NCBI GenBank assembly: GCA_959605275.1 | Contig: CAUHFD010000034.1 | Coordinates: forward strand, 1-17,452 | Reading direction: 5' to 3' | Length of the DNA: 17,452 bases | Origin: an uncultured Eubacteriales bacterium | GTDB lineage: Bacteria; Bacillota; Clostridia; Oscillospirales; Ruminococcaceae | In this document: piece after piece, positions 1-6,101 of the stretch | How positions within the stretch are numbered: the stretch's first letter is position 1 | Layout of the letters: every line of letters begins with the position of its first letter | The notes under the pieces: generated by a model | Databases searched by the model: none | What the model saw: the letters and a program-made list of their open reading frames with translations, nothing else | What the model was told of the DNA's origin: nothing | Made by a program: the position numbers and the translations under genes

Positions 1-42
1 AAATTGCGGACGCGGATACTCCGCTCTTGGAATTGTATCCAT
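1..42 (-). CDS. Glycoside hydrolase family 2-like protein, N-terminal 14 codons only
   Basis: Only the start of this gene lies in the window. The minus strand reads MDTIPRAEYPRPQF from an ATG at 42, preceded at 8 nt by a GGGAGG ribosome binding site (52-57). The opening 'PR.EYPRPQ' is typical of the N-terminus of family 2 glycoside hydrolases (beta-galactosidase and beta-glucuronidase relatives), where it leads into the sugar-binding jelly-roll domain. Those enzymes hydrolyse terminal beta-linked sugars from oligosaccharides. The divergent AraC-family gene at 352 fits as its sugar-responsive regulator. The family call rests on 14 residues; the existence of a gene start here is much firmer. 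Confidence 0.55.
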   Translation of the reverse strand, partial: MDTIPRAEYPRPQF

Positions 43-161
43 TGCAAAATCCTCCCAATCAGATTGCCGTTTTTTTCGGAATAATACTTCGACAGCAAAA
101 ATTTATAACGATATTATAGTAAATTATCAAGCAAAAAACAATTTAAAATGCTATTGCAATA

Positions 162-191
162 TTGACATATCCTATTGTATTATGTAATAAT
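162..191 (+). promoter_or_regulatory. Probable sigma-A promoter of the AraC-family gene
   Basis: A consensus -35 TTGACA (162-167) is followed after 18 bp by AATAAT (186-191), a 5/6 match to the -10. Transcription would start near 198 and give a leader of about 150 nt before the start codon at 352. The 309 bp intergenic stretch 43-351 holds this promoter, two inverted repeats listed separately, and presumably the minus-strand promoter of the glycoside hydrolase gene, which I could not place. Confidence 0.55.
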
Positions 192-198
192 GCCTATT

Positions 199-224
199 GA
201 ACAAATCAAAAATTTGATTTGTTC
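199..224. promoter_or_regulatory. 12-bp perfect inverted repeat, candidate operator or leader hairpin
   Basis: GAACAAATCAAA (199-210), then AA, then TTTGATTTGTTC (213-224): perfect 12 bp arms with a 2 bp centre. The repeat sits immediately downstream of the predicted promoter at 162-191. Its tight spacing and AT-rich symmetry suit a dimeric repressor site better than an RNA terminator, because no T tract follows. Which regulator binds it is not shown by the sequence. Confidence 0.6.
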
Positions 225-271
225 TAACGACTATCGCCGTACAAGCCAAGACATTTCTTGATGCGAACACA

Positions 272-300
272 GATTACGATTTCAGAATGAAATCATAATC
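272..300. promoter_or_regulatory. Second inverted repeat in the AraC leader
   Basis: GATTACGATTTC (272-283) and GAAATCATAATC (289-300) pair at 11 of 12 positions around a 5-nt loop. It lies 52 bp upstream of the start codon of the AraC-family gene, within its predicted leader. It could be an RNA hairpin or a DNA operator; no T tract follows, so it is not an intrinsic terminator. Confidence 0.45.
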
Positions 301-351
301 CGTGAGCATTAAAATAGTAGCAAAATTACTTTACAAAGGATGCTGTTTCAG

Positions 352-1125
352 ATGAAAATATTATCCATCCGCCATAACTGGCCGGAAAATCCGCCGTTTC
401 TCATAGACCGACCGAATGGCTGCTCCGAATATGTACTTTTACATTTCATCACCCCAATTCTCCTTTTGCATGACGAAAAAAAGCAGATGGTTCCAGCAGG
501 TTCCTGTATTGTTTATTCTCCCGGACATCCGCAGTGGTTTTTCAGCGATAAACCGATTTTGCATGACTGGATGCACCTGGAGGGGAATATTCCCGAAATG
601 ATGGCAAGTGTCGGTTTAGCTCCGGACACTCTATATATGCCGCAGGAATCCCATATTCTGACTGAGCTGACCGCCGAACTGGAATCGGAATTCTTTGCCG
701 AACGCGCATATAAAGAAATGCTAAGCGAGACAAAATTACAGGAATGGTTTATCCAACTCGGGCGAAAAGTGCATTGTGCCGGTATTCCAATGTCGAATTA
801 CCCTTTTGCTGATATCTTCCGCAAGCTCCGAATCGAAATGTTTTCCCACCTTAGCCGAAACTGGACCGTTTCCGAAATGGCAGAATACGTCCGTTTGAGT
901 GAATCCCGCTTTTTCGCTGTTTATAAAAATATGTTCGGCATTTCACCGTACAACGATTTGCTGCTTGCCAGAATGGAAAAAGCTCGTTACCTTCTTTCTG
1001 TCGGAAGATATACAAATGCGCAGATTGCAGACGCAGTGGGGTATCCGAATGAATTTCAGTTTATCCGGCATTTTAAAAAAGCGACGGGAGTCTCGCCTCA
1101 GGCATATGCGCGCAGCCGACGGTAA
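352..1125 (+). CDS. AraC-family transcriptional regulator
   Basis: A 257-residue DNA-binding regulator. The C-terminal ~100 residues form the double helix-turn-helix of the AraC/XylS family: 'WTVSEMAEYVRLSESRFFAVYKN' is the first HTH, 'TNAQIADAVGYPNEFQFIRHFKK' the second, and the closing 'GVSPQAYARSRR' is diagnostic. The N-terminal ~150 residues resemble a cupin-type sensor (HWPE..P, 'PGSCIVYSPGHPQWF'), the ligand-binding part in sugar-responsive members. I chose the ATG at 352 because an AAAGGA site (335-340) lies 11 nt upstream; an in-frame ATG at 340 overlaps that site. The gene is divergent from a glycoside hydrolase-like gene, so carbohydrate-responsive activation of that gene is the likely role (inference). 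The ligand cannot be told from sequence. Confidence 0.88.
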   Translation: MKILSIRHNWPENPPFLIDRPNGCSEYVLLHFITPILLLHDEKKQMVPAGSCIVYSPGHPQWFFSDKPILHDWMHLEGNIPEMMASVGLAPDTLYMPQESHILTELTAELESEFFAERAYKEMLSETKLQEWFIQLGRKVHCAGIPMSNYPFADIFRKLRIEMFSHLSRNWTVSEMAEYVRLSESRFFAVYKNMFGISPYNDLLLARMEKARYLLSVGRYTNAQIADAVGYPNEFQFIRHFKKATGVSPQAYARSRR

Positions 1126-1217
1126 CATGCGGTCAAAAATCCCTTTGCATCGGTATGTTTCAGGCAATGAAGACATATAATGTTTTATATCTGATTAAAT
1201 ACAAAGGAGATTGATTT

Positions 1218-1739
1218 ATGAATTGCCCGGAAATCCCGGTGGCGGACAAATTAGCCTATCCACCGATACAAGTCACTGAACCTAACCAACGATATGCCAA
1301 CATCTTGCTTCAGGATCTTTCCGCGGTTCGCGGCGAAATCACTGCCGTCCACCAATATGTCTATCACCATTGGGTGATCCATGATACCGATCCGAAACTG
1401 GCAAATTTATTTTCCCGCATCGCGCGTGTGGAAATGCACCACATGAATATTTTAGGTGAACTGATTGTCAAACTGGGCGGCAATCCGGTTGCCCGCACCA
1501 ATCCGCACAATTGCAGTTCGGCGTGGAACGGCAATATGCTGCAATATTCTTCCGGGAAAAGGCAGATCCTTGCCCACAATTTATCCCTAGAGCTTGCCGC
1601 TGTCCACGAATACACCGCGCAGGCACAGTCCATCAAGGATCCTCTCGTATCCGCACAACTTCTGCGCATCGCCAAGGACGAAGAGATTCATTACAATATT
1701 TTGCACGATCTTCTGAGCAGGGAACAGAATGCAAACTGA
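1218..1739 (+). CDS. Ferritin-like diiron-carboxylate protein
   Basis: A 173-residue all-helical protein with the repeated pattern of the ferritin/rubrerythrin superfamily. Likely metal ligands are Glu40 (in 'RGEITAVHQY'), Glu72 and His75 ('EMHH'), Glu125 or Glu131 ('LELAAVHEY'), and Glu155 and His158 ('EEIH'), giving two E...ExxH halves of a four-helix bundle. No rubredoxin-like cysteine module, signal peptide or membrane helix is present, so it is probably cytosolic. Relatives bind iron or manganese and act in iron handling or peroxide defence; spore-coat manganese-catalase-like proteins are also related. The start has an AAAGGAG site 8 nt upstream. A -10-like TATAAT lies at 1176-1181. The exact reaction is unknown. 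Confidence 0.75.
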   Translation: MNCPEIPVADKLAYPPIQVTEPNQRYANILLQDLSAVRGEITAVHQYVYHHWVIHDTDPKLANLFSRIARVEMHHMNILGELIVKLGGNPVARTNPHNCSSAWNGNMLQYSSGKRQILAHNLSLELAAVHEYTAQAQSIKDPLVSAQLLRIAKDEEIHYNILHDLLSREQNAN

Positions 1740-1790
1740 AAAGAGAAAAAAGTCCAAGTCATGACCGCTAACTGAATATAACCGTAAAAC

Positions 1791-1829
1791 AAAAGCAGAC
1801 ACATGAAAAACGCCATGTGCCTGCTTTTA
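1791..1829. terminator. Bidirectional intrinsic terminator
   Basis: AAAAGCAGACACATG (1791-1805) pairs with CATGTGCCTGCTTTT (1814-1828) with one mismatch around an 8-nt loop. The stem ends in T runs on either strand, so it can serve the ferritin-like gene (plus) and the transporter operon (minus). The remaining 1830-1968 holds no supported gene. Confidence 0.8.
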
Positions 1830-1968
1830 GTCTCATTAAGATGATAAAGCTCCGTTTCTTAAAGAGAAGAAGCCGAGAATATATGTATCGTTTCTTGTTA
1901 AACAAAGCCTGGGCTGCCGCCATCTGCATCATAGCCGAACTTGATTTCCATGCTCATGCTCATTTTAT

Positions 1969-2829
1969 CTACACTAACAGCAATAATGTTCCGGCAACAA
2001 TCAAGCCAAGTCCTGCGGCCGCTTTTTTAGAGAGCTTTTCATGAAAAATAAAATAAGAAAATACAACCGTCACTAAAATGCTCAATTTGTCAATCGGGAC
2101 CACGATACTCGCCGCCCCTTCCTGCAACGCTTTATAGTAACAGAGCCAGGAACCGCCGGTCGCAATTCCGGACAGGCAAATATAATACAACTCTTTTTTG
2201 TGTATCCGGCAAACAGTATGCTGCTTTCCGGATACAAACACCACTACCCATGCCATGACCAGAACAACTCCGGTTCGAATTGCCATACCGAGATTCGATT
2301 CCACTCCATTGATTCCGATTTTTCCCAGAACGGCGGTCAAAGCGGCAAAAAACGCCGAAAGCAACGCGTACACAATCCAGATTCTGCTTTTCTTATCAAC
2401 TGAAACGGATTTTTTGCGTTCCAGCATACAATAAGTTCCGCGGCCGATCAATATAATAGACAATATTTTTAACCATGTCACGGTTTCGTTCAAAAAAGCA
2501 AATGCCATCAGCATGGTCAGCACCGTGCTCGATTTGTCGATCGAAACCACCTTGTTGATATCGCCCAATTGCAGCGCCCTGAAATAGCACAACCAGGATG
2601 CTCCTGTCGCAAGTCCGGATAAAATCAAAAATACCCATGATTTCATATCAACATCGGCAATCGATTTTTGAGAACCGACCAAAAATACCATCAGCCAAGA
2701 ACAAAACCATACTACAATCGTTCGAATCGCCGTGGCAACATTGGAATCTGTTTGTTTAATGCCGCACTTCGCAAGGATCGACGTAATGCCGCCGAAAAAA
2801 GCCGATCCAAACGCATATATTACCCACAT
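1969..2829 (-). CDS. DMT-superfamily transporter with two EamA domains
   Basis: A 286-residue integral membrane protein with about ten hydrophobic helices arranged as two homologous halves. The internal duplication is visible: 'SGLATGASWLCYFRALQLG' in the first half matches 'SGIATGGSWLCYYKALQEG' in the second, each followed by an '(S/P)IDK' motif. A short charged linker near residue 140 ('ERKKSVSVDKKSR') joins them. This is the EamA (DUF6) architecture of drug/metabolite exporters; substrates range from amino acids to nucleotides and cannot be predicted here. The length is normal for the family. The start lies 21 bp after the ATPase gene stop, so the two are probably one transcript from the promoter at 3624-3652. 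A GAGGG site lies about 13 nt upstream of the ATG, slightly far. Confidence 0.88.
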   Translation of the reverse strand: MWVIYAFGSAFFGGITSILAKCGIKQTDSNVATAIRTIVVWFCSWLMVFLVGSQKSIADVDMKSWVFLILSGLATGASWLCYFRALQLGDINKVVSIDKSSTVLTMLMAFAFLNETVTWLKILSIILIGRGTYCMLERKKSVSVDKKSRIWIVYALLSAFFAALTAVLGKIGINGVESNLGMAIRTGVVLVMAWVVVFVSGKQHTVCRIHKKELYYICLSGIATGGSWLCYYKALQEGAASIVVPIDKLSILVTVVFSYFIFHEKLSKKAAAGLGLIVAGTLLLLV

Positions 2830-2850
2830 GATGTTTGATACACCCTCTGT

Positions 2851-3591
2851 CTAATCCAACAAATAACGCAGCATCCTGTCGGGATGATCTAAAAATTGCT
2901 TTGTGATCCGATAGTGCTCGGTATCCTGATAAGGAGTCAGCCGCATTCCTTCCCCGCTTAAGCTGTAAATATCCGCCTCCGGATACGCCATCAATATCGG
3001 CGAGTGCGTTGCGATAATGAATTGGGAATCCTGTTTGACCAATTGATGGATTCTGGAAAGCAGTGCCATCTGTCTGGCAGGAGAAAGCGCCGCCTCCGGC
3101 TCGTCCAAAATGTATAACCCTTTTCCACCGAAGCGGTTGAGCGCCAACGACATAAAGCTTTCTCCGTGGGATTGCCGATGCAGCGAATCTCCCCCGTAGG
3201 ATTCCTGAATCTTCGGCGAAGGCGCCGGTATTTCGTCCAGCTCCTCAATATAGCTTGCCGCGTTATAAAAACTCTCCGCCCGCAGAAAAAAGCCGTCTCG
3301 CTCCCGTTTGTATCCGCGGGTGATCTTTAAATATCGATATAGCTCGGAATGAGTTTCATTGGTGGCAAACCGAAAGTTTTTTGTTCCGCCCTCCGGATTA
3401 AATCCGCATTTAATTGCCAGCGCTTCCATCAAGGTCGATTTGCCGGTGCCGTTCTCTCCGACCAGAAACGTGACCGGTCTGCAAAAGTTGATTTCATCCA
3501 GATAAGCCACTACCGGTAATTTTCGAAGATATCCCGAGATTTGCTCTTTCTCTGTTAAGCTTGCCTTGGACAAGTATAGCTCATCCAGCAT
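2851..3591 (-). CDS. ABC-type AAA ATPase (COG3910-like)
   Basis: A 246-residue soluble ATPase of the SMC/RecF/ABC-like class. It has Walker A GENGTGKST (residues 45-53), an ABC-signature-like 'HGES' segment, Walker B 'GLYILDEPEAALS' and the H-loop 'ATHSP'. No transmembrane partner of a classical ABC transporter is nearby, and the single-domain layout matches the predicted stand-alone ATPases of COG3910 (family recalled, not searched). The ATG at 3591 was chosen because AGGAGGG lies 6 nt upstream. In-frame ATGs at 3597 and 3648 are worse: the first abuts the RBS and the second lies inside the promoter. It is followed closely by the EamA transporter gene. The function is unknown. Confidence 0.85.
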   Translation of the reverse strand: MLDELYLSKASLTEKEQISGYLRKLPVVAYLDEINFCRPVTFLVGENGTGKSTLMEALAIKCGFNPEGGTKNFRFATNETHSELYRYLKITRGYKRERDGFFLRAESFYNAASYIEELDEIPAPSPKIQESYGGDSLHRQSHGESFMSLALNRFGGKGLYILDEPEAALSPARQMALLSRIHQLVKQDSQFIIATHSPILMAYPEADIYSLSGEGMRLTPYQDTEHYRITKQFLDHPDRMLRYLLD

Positions 3592-3623
3592 TGCCATCCC
3601 TCCTGCATCTTCTTTCTGTAAAC

Positions 3624-3652
3624 AGCATAGCACACTTCTCTTTTTCAATCAA
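3624..3652 (-). promoter_or_regulatory. Sigma-A promoter of the ATPase-transporter operon
   Basis: Read on the minus strand: -35 TTGATT (3652-3647), a 17 bp spacer, then -10 TATGCT (3629-3624). It starts transcription near 3617, upstream of the ATPase start at 3591, so this pair of genes need not depend on the Rieske-oxidoreductase gene upstream. Confidence 0.6.
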
Positions 3653-3717
3653 GACAATGGCAATAAAAGAAGCTCCGCTGTGTTCCGGTGTAGGAGGGAA
3701 AGCATCGGAATATCCAA

Positions 3718-5157
3718 TTATTCGTGTTCCAGACCGTCCTGTGCCGGACCGTTGATCAGCTCTCCGAGGTAATTGAACCGAGAGCCATGGCAAGGACACT
3801 CCCAACTTTTTTCATCCGGATTCCATTCCAGTTGACAGCCTAAATGCGGACAACGAGCCGAAACCGCATATAGCTTTCCGTCCTCATCTTTATATACACC
3901 CAATTTTTCACCGTCTACCTCTACGATTCCGCCGTGTCCTTCCGGCATATCCGCTACTGCTCCTCTCGCCGGCGCAAAAATCTGCCTGGACAAGCCTTTT
4001 ACAGCATGTCCGCTGTCCTTAAAAAAGTTCTTTGCCGATGCCGACGGCGTAAAACGGTCAGGTGAAAATATTTCTGCATAGGGATTTTCCTGTCCGGCAA
4101 TGGCGTCTGACAATAGCATCGCTGCCGCCATAGAAGAGGTCATGCCCCATTTGCGAAATCCGGTTGCAACATACCAACTCGGTGTCGAAGCGGCATACTG
4201 CCCGATATACGGAACGCTGTCCATAGGCATACAATCCTGTGCCGACCAGTGCGCTTCTTCGATACTGTCAGGCCAAAGCTCCGCTGCTTTTTGCCGCAGC
4301 TTTTCATATTTTCCTCCGGCACGGTTTTCCCCGGTACGGTGTCCTCCGCCTCCCAGCAGCAGATATTCTCCGGCACAGCGCAGGGAAAAGCTGTTGTCCG
4401 GATCGATGCCCAGATACATTCCGTTTAACTTCATCGCGTTTTTCAAAGCCAGCAAATAACTCCGCTCCTGATGCATTCGCATGAAATAATATCCGGGAAC
4501 ATTCAGAAACGGATAGTGGGTGGCAAAAACAATCTGTTCCGCCTCAACGGTTCCGTTGTCCGTCTGAATCCGATTGTCTTTTACCTCTCTGACAACGGTG
4601 TTCTCAAATACAGTCAGCCGTTCGGATATTGCCTTTAAAAATTTCAGCGGATCAAACTGTGCCTGTCCGTCAAAGCGCACTGCTCCCTTTATCGAAAACG
4701 GAAGTTCGGTTTCTGTCACAAAAGAAGCAGGGATTCCTAGTCTGCTCGCGGTCTCTGCCTCCCGGCGAAGCGGTTCGGCATCTGCGACAGAATAAAGATA
4801 GGACGGTACTTCCTCCAAGTCGCAATCAATCTTTAACTGATTCACAATCCGCCGATATTCTGCGATTGCTTTTTGATTCAATACAGCATATTGTCCCGCC
4901 AAATCCCCGAATTCCAGCAGCAGCTTATCATAAATCAAACCATGTTGCGAAGTAATTTTTGCAGTTGTATTGCGAGTTTGTCCGCTACCAACCCGTTGTG
5001 CCTCCAAGACCACTGCGTCAATTCCCTTTTCTTTCAGCAGATACGCCGTCAAAATCCCCGCCATTCCGCCGCCGATCACCGCAGCTTGTACCGAAATATC
5101 GCCGGAGAGCGGAGCTCTTTCCGGAAAACAAGTATTTTTACTCCATATCGATTCCAT
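3718..5157 (-). CDS. FAD-dependent oxidoreductase with C-terminal Rieske domain (YhfW-like)
   Basis: A 479-residue redox protein. Residues 25-60 carry the FAD-binding Rossmann motif (VIGGGMAG, residues 27-34) of the DAO/glycine-oxidase fold, which runs to about residue 375. The C-terminal ~90 residues form a Rieske [2Fe-2S] domain with CPHLGC at 436-441 and CPCHGS at 454-459. Predicted cluster ligands are Cys436, His438, Cys454 and His457, with Cys441 and Cys456 as the usual disulfide pair. The same fusion occurs in Bacillus YhfW; its substrate is not established, so an amine or amino-acid oxidase acting through an iron-sulfur relay is only an inference. No signal peptide or Tat motif precedes the Rossmann fold, suggesting a cytosolic protein. 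AAAGGA lies 9 nt before the ATG. The C-terminus ends soon after 'NGPAQ', slightly short for a Rieske domain. Confidence 0.9.
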   Translation of the reverse strand: MESIWSKNTCFPERAPLSGDISVQAAVIGGGMAGILTAYLLKEKGIDAVVLEAQRVGSGQTRNTTAKITSQHGLIYDKLLLEFGDLAGQYAVLNQKAIAEYRRIVNQLKIDCDLEEVPSYLYSVADAEPLRREAETASRLGIPASFVTETELPFSIKGAVRFDGQAQFDPLKFLKAISERLTVFENTVVREVKDNRIQTDNGTVEAEQIVFATHYPFLNVPGYYFMRMHQERSYLLALKNAMKLNGMYLGIDPDNSFSLRCAGEYLLLGGGGHRTGENRAGGKYEKLRQKAAELWPDSIEEAHWSAQDCMPMDSVPYIGQYAASTPSWYVATGFRKWGMTSSMAAAMLLSDAIAGQENPYAEIFSPDRFTPSASAKNFFKDSGHAVKGLSRQIFAPARGAVADMPEGHGGIVEVDGEKLGVYKDEDGKLYAVSARCPHLGCQLEWNPDEKSWECPCHGSRFNYLGELINGPAQDGLEHE

Positions 5158-5298
5158 TTCTTTTCATCCTTTCCGATTTCGGTTGTATTCATTGATAGAA
5201 TATGCCAAAAATCGGAAAATACACTGCACCGCAAAACGATGTTTCAAAGGATTTATCAAAACGGCTCAATATTCGCCAAAACAGAGGATTTAAAAAAC

Positions 5299-5754
5299 CT
5301 ATCCGAAGTCATGACGCGTTCCGCCGTTACTACCCAACGTTTCAAATATGCTGATGATCTCTTCAATTTTCATAAAACATTCGCTGTCGCTGAGGCTGTC
5401 AAAAAAGATAAGTTACAGTTTTTTTAATCATGCCACGTAGGCGGACATGTGCCGCCGCAGTGGCTCTTTGAAAGAAAACCGGCGGTGAGCAGCGGCAAAG
5501 CCGCTTGCGGAGCTGGTTTTCGCTGAAAAGGGGGAATCGGGGGAAAAACGCAGAGCAAGGTATTACCGTAGCGATTGCGTTTGTCCCTCGAGAGCGTTGT
5601 CGACTTTGTCGACACGCTCAGCTTTGATTTTTTGCAATGCCTGATAGCTTTTTAGTTCCACTATTTCGGTTGGGTTTATTTGCAGATTCGGAAAAGTGAT
5701 TTGTATTTCTTGGTGTGCCAAAACTTCGGCAAGAATTTCTTTGTATAATTTCAA
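5299..5754 (-). pseudogene. Small clostridial conserved gene split by an inserted element
   Basis: Two in-frame halves of one small protein flank an insertion. The N-terminal half (5754 to about 5623) reads MKLYKEILAEVL...TFPNL...EIVELKSYQALQKIKA. The C-terminal half (about 5406 to 5299) reads IFFDSLSDSECF, MKIEEIISIFETLGSN, GGTRHDFG, stop. From memory, proteins of about 80 residues with the order 'LY..ILA.VLA', 'TFP.L', 'IVE...Y.AL..IK', 'DD.L.D.ECF.KIE.IV', 'GS.GG.RHDFG' are common hypothetical proteins in Clostridia, so the halves belong together (about 81 residues joined). Translation of the first half now runs into the element and stops at 5563 after 'DNALEGQTQSLR'. I chose the TTG start at 5754 because GAGGTGA lies about 5 nt upstream; a GTG at 5763 abuts that site. 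The function of the family is unknown to me. Confidence 0.8.
5407..5622 (-). repeat. ~215 bp hairpin-rich inserted element, probably a dispersed repeat
   Basis: This block separates the two halves of the 5299-5754 gene and looks unlike its AT-rich flanks, being visibly richer in G and C. It contains a GTCGAC hairpin (5592-5619), a nested hairpin with AGCGGC-AAA-GCCGCT at 5491-5505 inside an outer GAAAACC/GGTTTTC pair (5474-5480 and 5515-5521), and a near-palindrome GGCGGACATGTGCCGCC (5440-5456). No long open frame, terminal inverted repeats or target duplication are evident, so it is not a complete insertion sequence. Its length keeps the two gene halves in the same frame, although it supplies stop codons. 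The translated pieces ('DKVDNALEGQTQSLR', 'FSFKEPLRRHMSAYVA') look familiar from hypothetical proteins in related genomes, which suggests many copies. Boundaries are good to roughly 10 bp. Confidence 0.65.
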
Positions 5755-5759
5755 TTGAA

Positions 5760-5843
5760 TCACCTCATGAATATATTATATCTGAAAATAAGATAAAAGT
5801 AAATATCTTATTTTCAGATAATATATTCTTTTAATTGAGGTGA
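5760..5843. promoter_or_regulatory. Symmetric divergent operator-promoter region
   Basis: The whole intergenic region is close to palindromic. TATCTGAAAATAAGATA (5779-5795) and its inverse TATCTTATTTTCAGATA (5804-5820) are each an interrupted dyad TATCT-N7-AGATA, 8 bp apart. Outer AT-rich arms and TCACCTCA (5760-5767) / TGAGGTGA (5836-5843) extend the symmetry, so both genes receive the same GAGGTGA ribosome binding site. On the minus strand TATAAT (5781-5776) is a good -10 for the split gene. On the plus strand GATAAT/TAATAT near 5817-5824 may serve the XRE gene. The XRE protein is the obvious candidate to bind here and control both directions (inference). Confidence 0.7.
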
Positions 5844-5852
5844 GATCACATC

Positions 5853-6101
5853 ATGCGAAAAGAGATATTAAAATTTGAAAGGATCAGAAATTTACGGATT
5901 GACCATGATTTTACGCAAAAACAGATCGCGGAATATCTAAACATCAAGCAAAACACCTATTCTCAATATGAAATTGGTGTTTTAAATTATCCGATTGATA
6001 TTTTAATCAAACTTTCCGTTTTTTATCAAACCAGCGTAGACTATCTTTTAGGGTTAACAGATAATCCTGCTCCTTATGAAAGAAAAACATTTCATCATTG
6101 A
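5853..6101 (+). CDS. XRE-family HTH transcriptional regulator
   Basis: An 82-residue protein that is almost entirely one Cro/C1-type helix-turn-helix domain. 'FERIRNLRIDHDFTQKQIAEYLNI' supplies helices 1-2, 'KQNTYSQYEIGVLNYPIDIL' the recognition region, and 'SVFYQTSVDYLLGLTDNP' the typical C-terminal end of the fold. No sensor domain is attached. GAGGTGA lies 9 nt before the ATG. The gene is divergent from the split small gene across a near-perfect palindromic operator, suggesting autorepression. Its last 7 bases overlap the 3' end of the convergent ATPase gene (6095-7207). Regulators of this size control mobile elements, toxin-antitoxin pairs or metabolic genes; nothing here decides which. 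Confidence 0.9.
   Translation: MRKEILKFERIRNLRIDHDFTQKQIAEYLNIKQNTYSQYEIGVLNYPIDILIKLSVFYQTSVDYLLGLTDNPAPYERKTFHH

Noticed and set aside
542..733. Minus-strand frame inside the AraC-family gene, and similar short antisense frames throughout
   Set aside because: Each lies fully within a well-supported gene on the other strand and lacks an RBS or recognisable protein family.
1898..1963. 21-codon minus-strand frame (MSMSMEIKFGYDADGGSPGFV, read as two short pieces around Gly) just after the transporter gene
   Set aside because: It has three stacked ATGs 6 nt apart and starts 5 bp past a stop codon, but there is no RBS and no recognised homology; too short to support.
4873..5427. 184-codon plus-strand open frame across the oxidoreductase start and the split small gene
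   Set aside because: It is antisense to the FAD-Rieske gene and to the C-terminal half of the split gene, which carries a recognisable protein pattern on the minus strand. It has no RBS and an odd composition.
5407..5622. Classification of the inserted block as an insertion sequence, MITE or CRISPR remnant
   Set aside because: No transposase frame, no terminal inverted repeats, no clear target duplication and no regularly spaced repeats were found.
5299..6101. Toxin-antitoxin reading of the XRE gene and the divergent small gene
   Set aside because: The pair is divergent, not co-transcribed; the small protein shows no toxin fold and is broken, yet the regulator remains intact.
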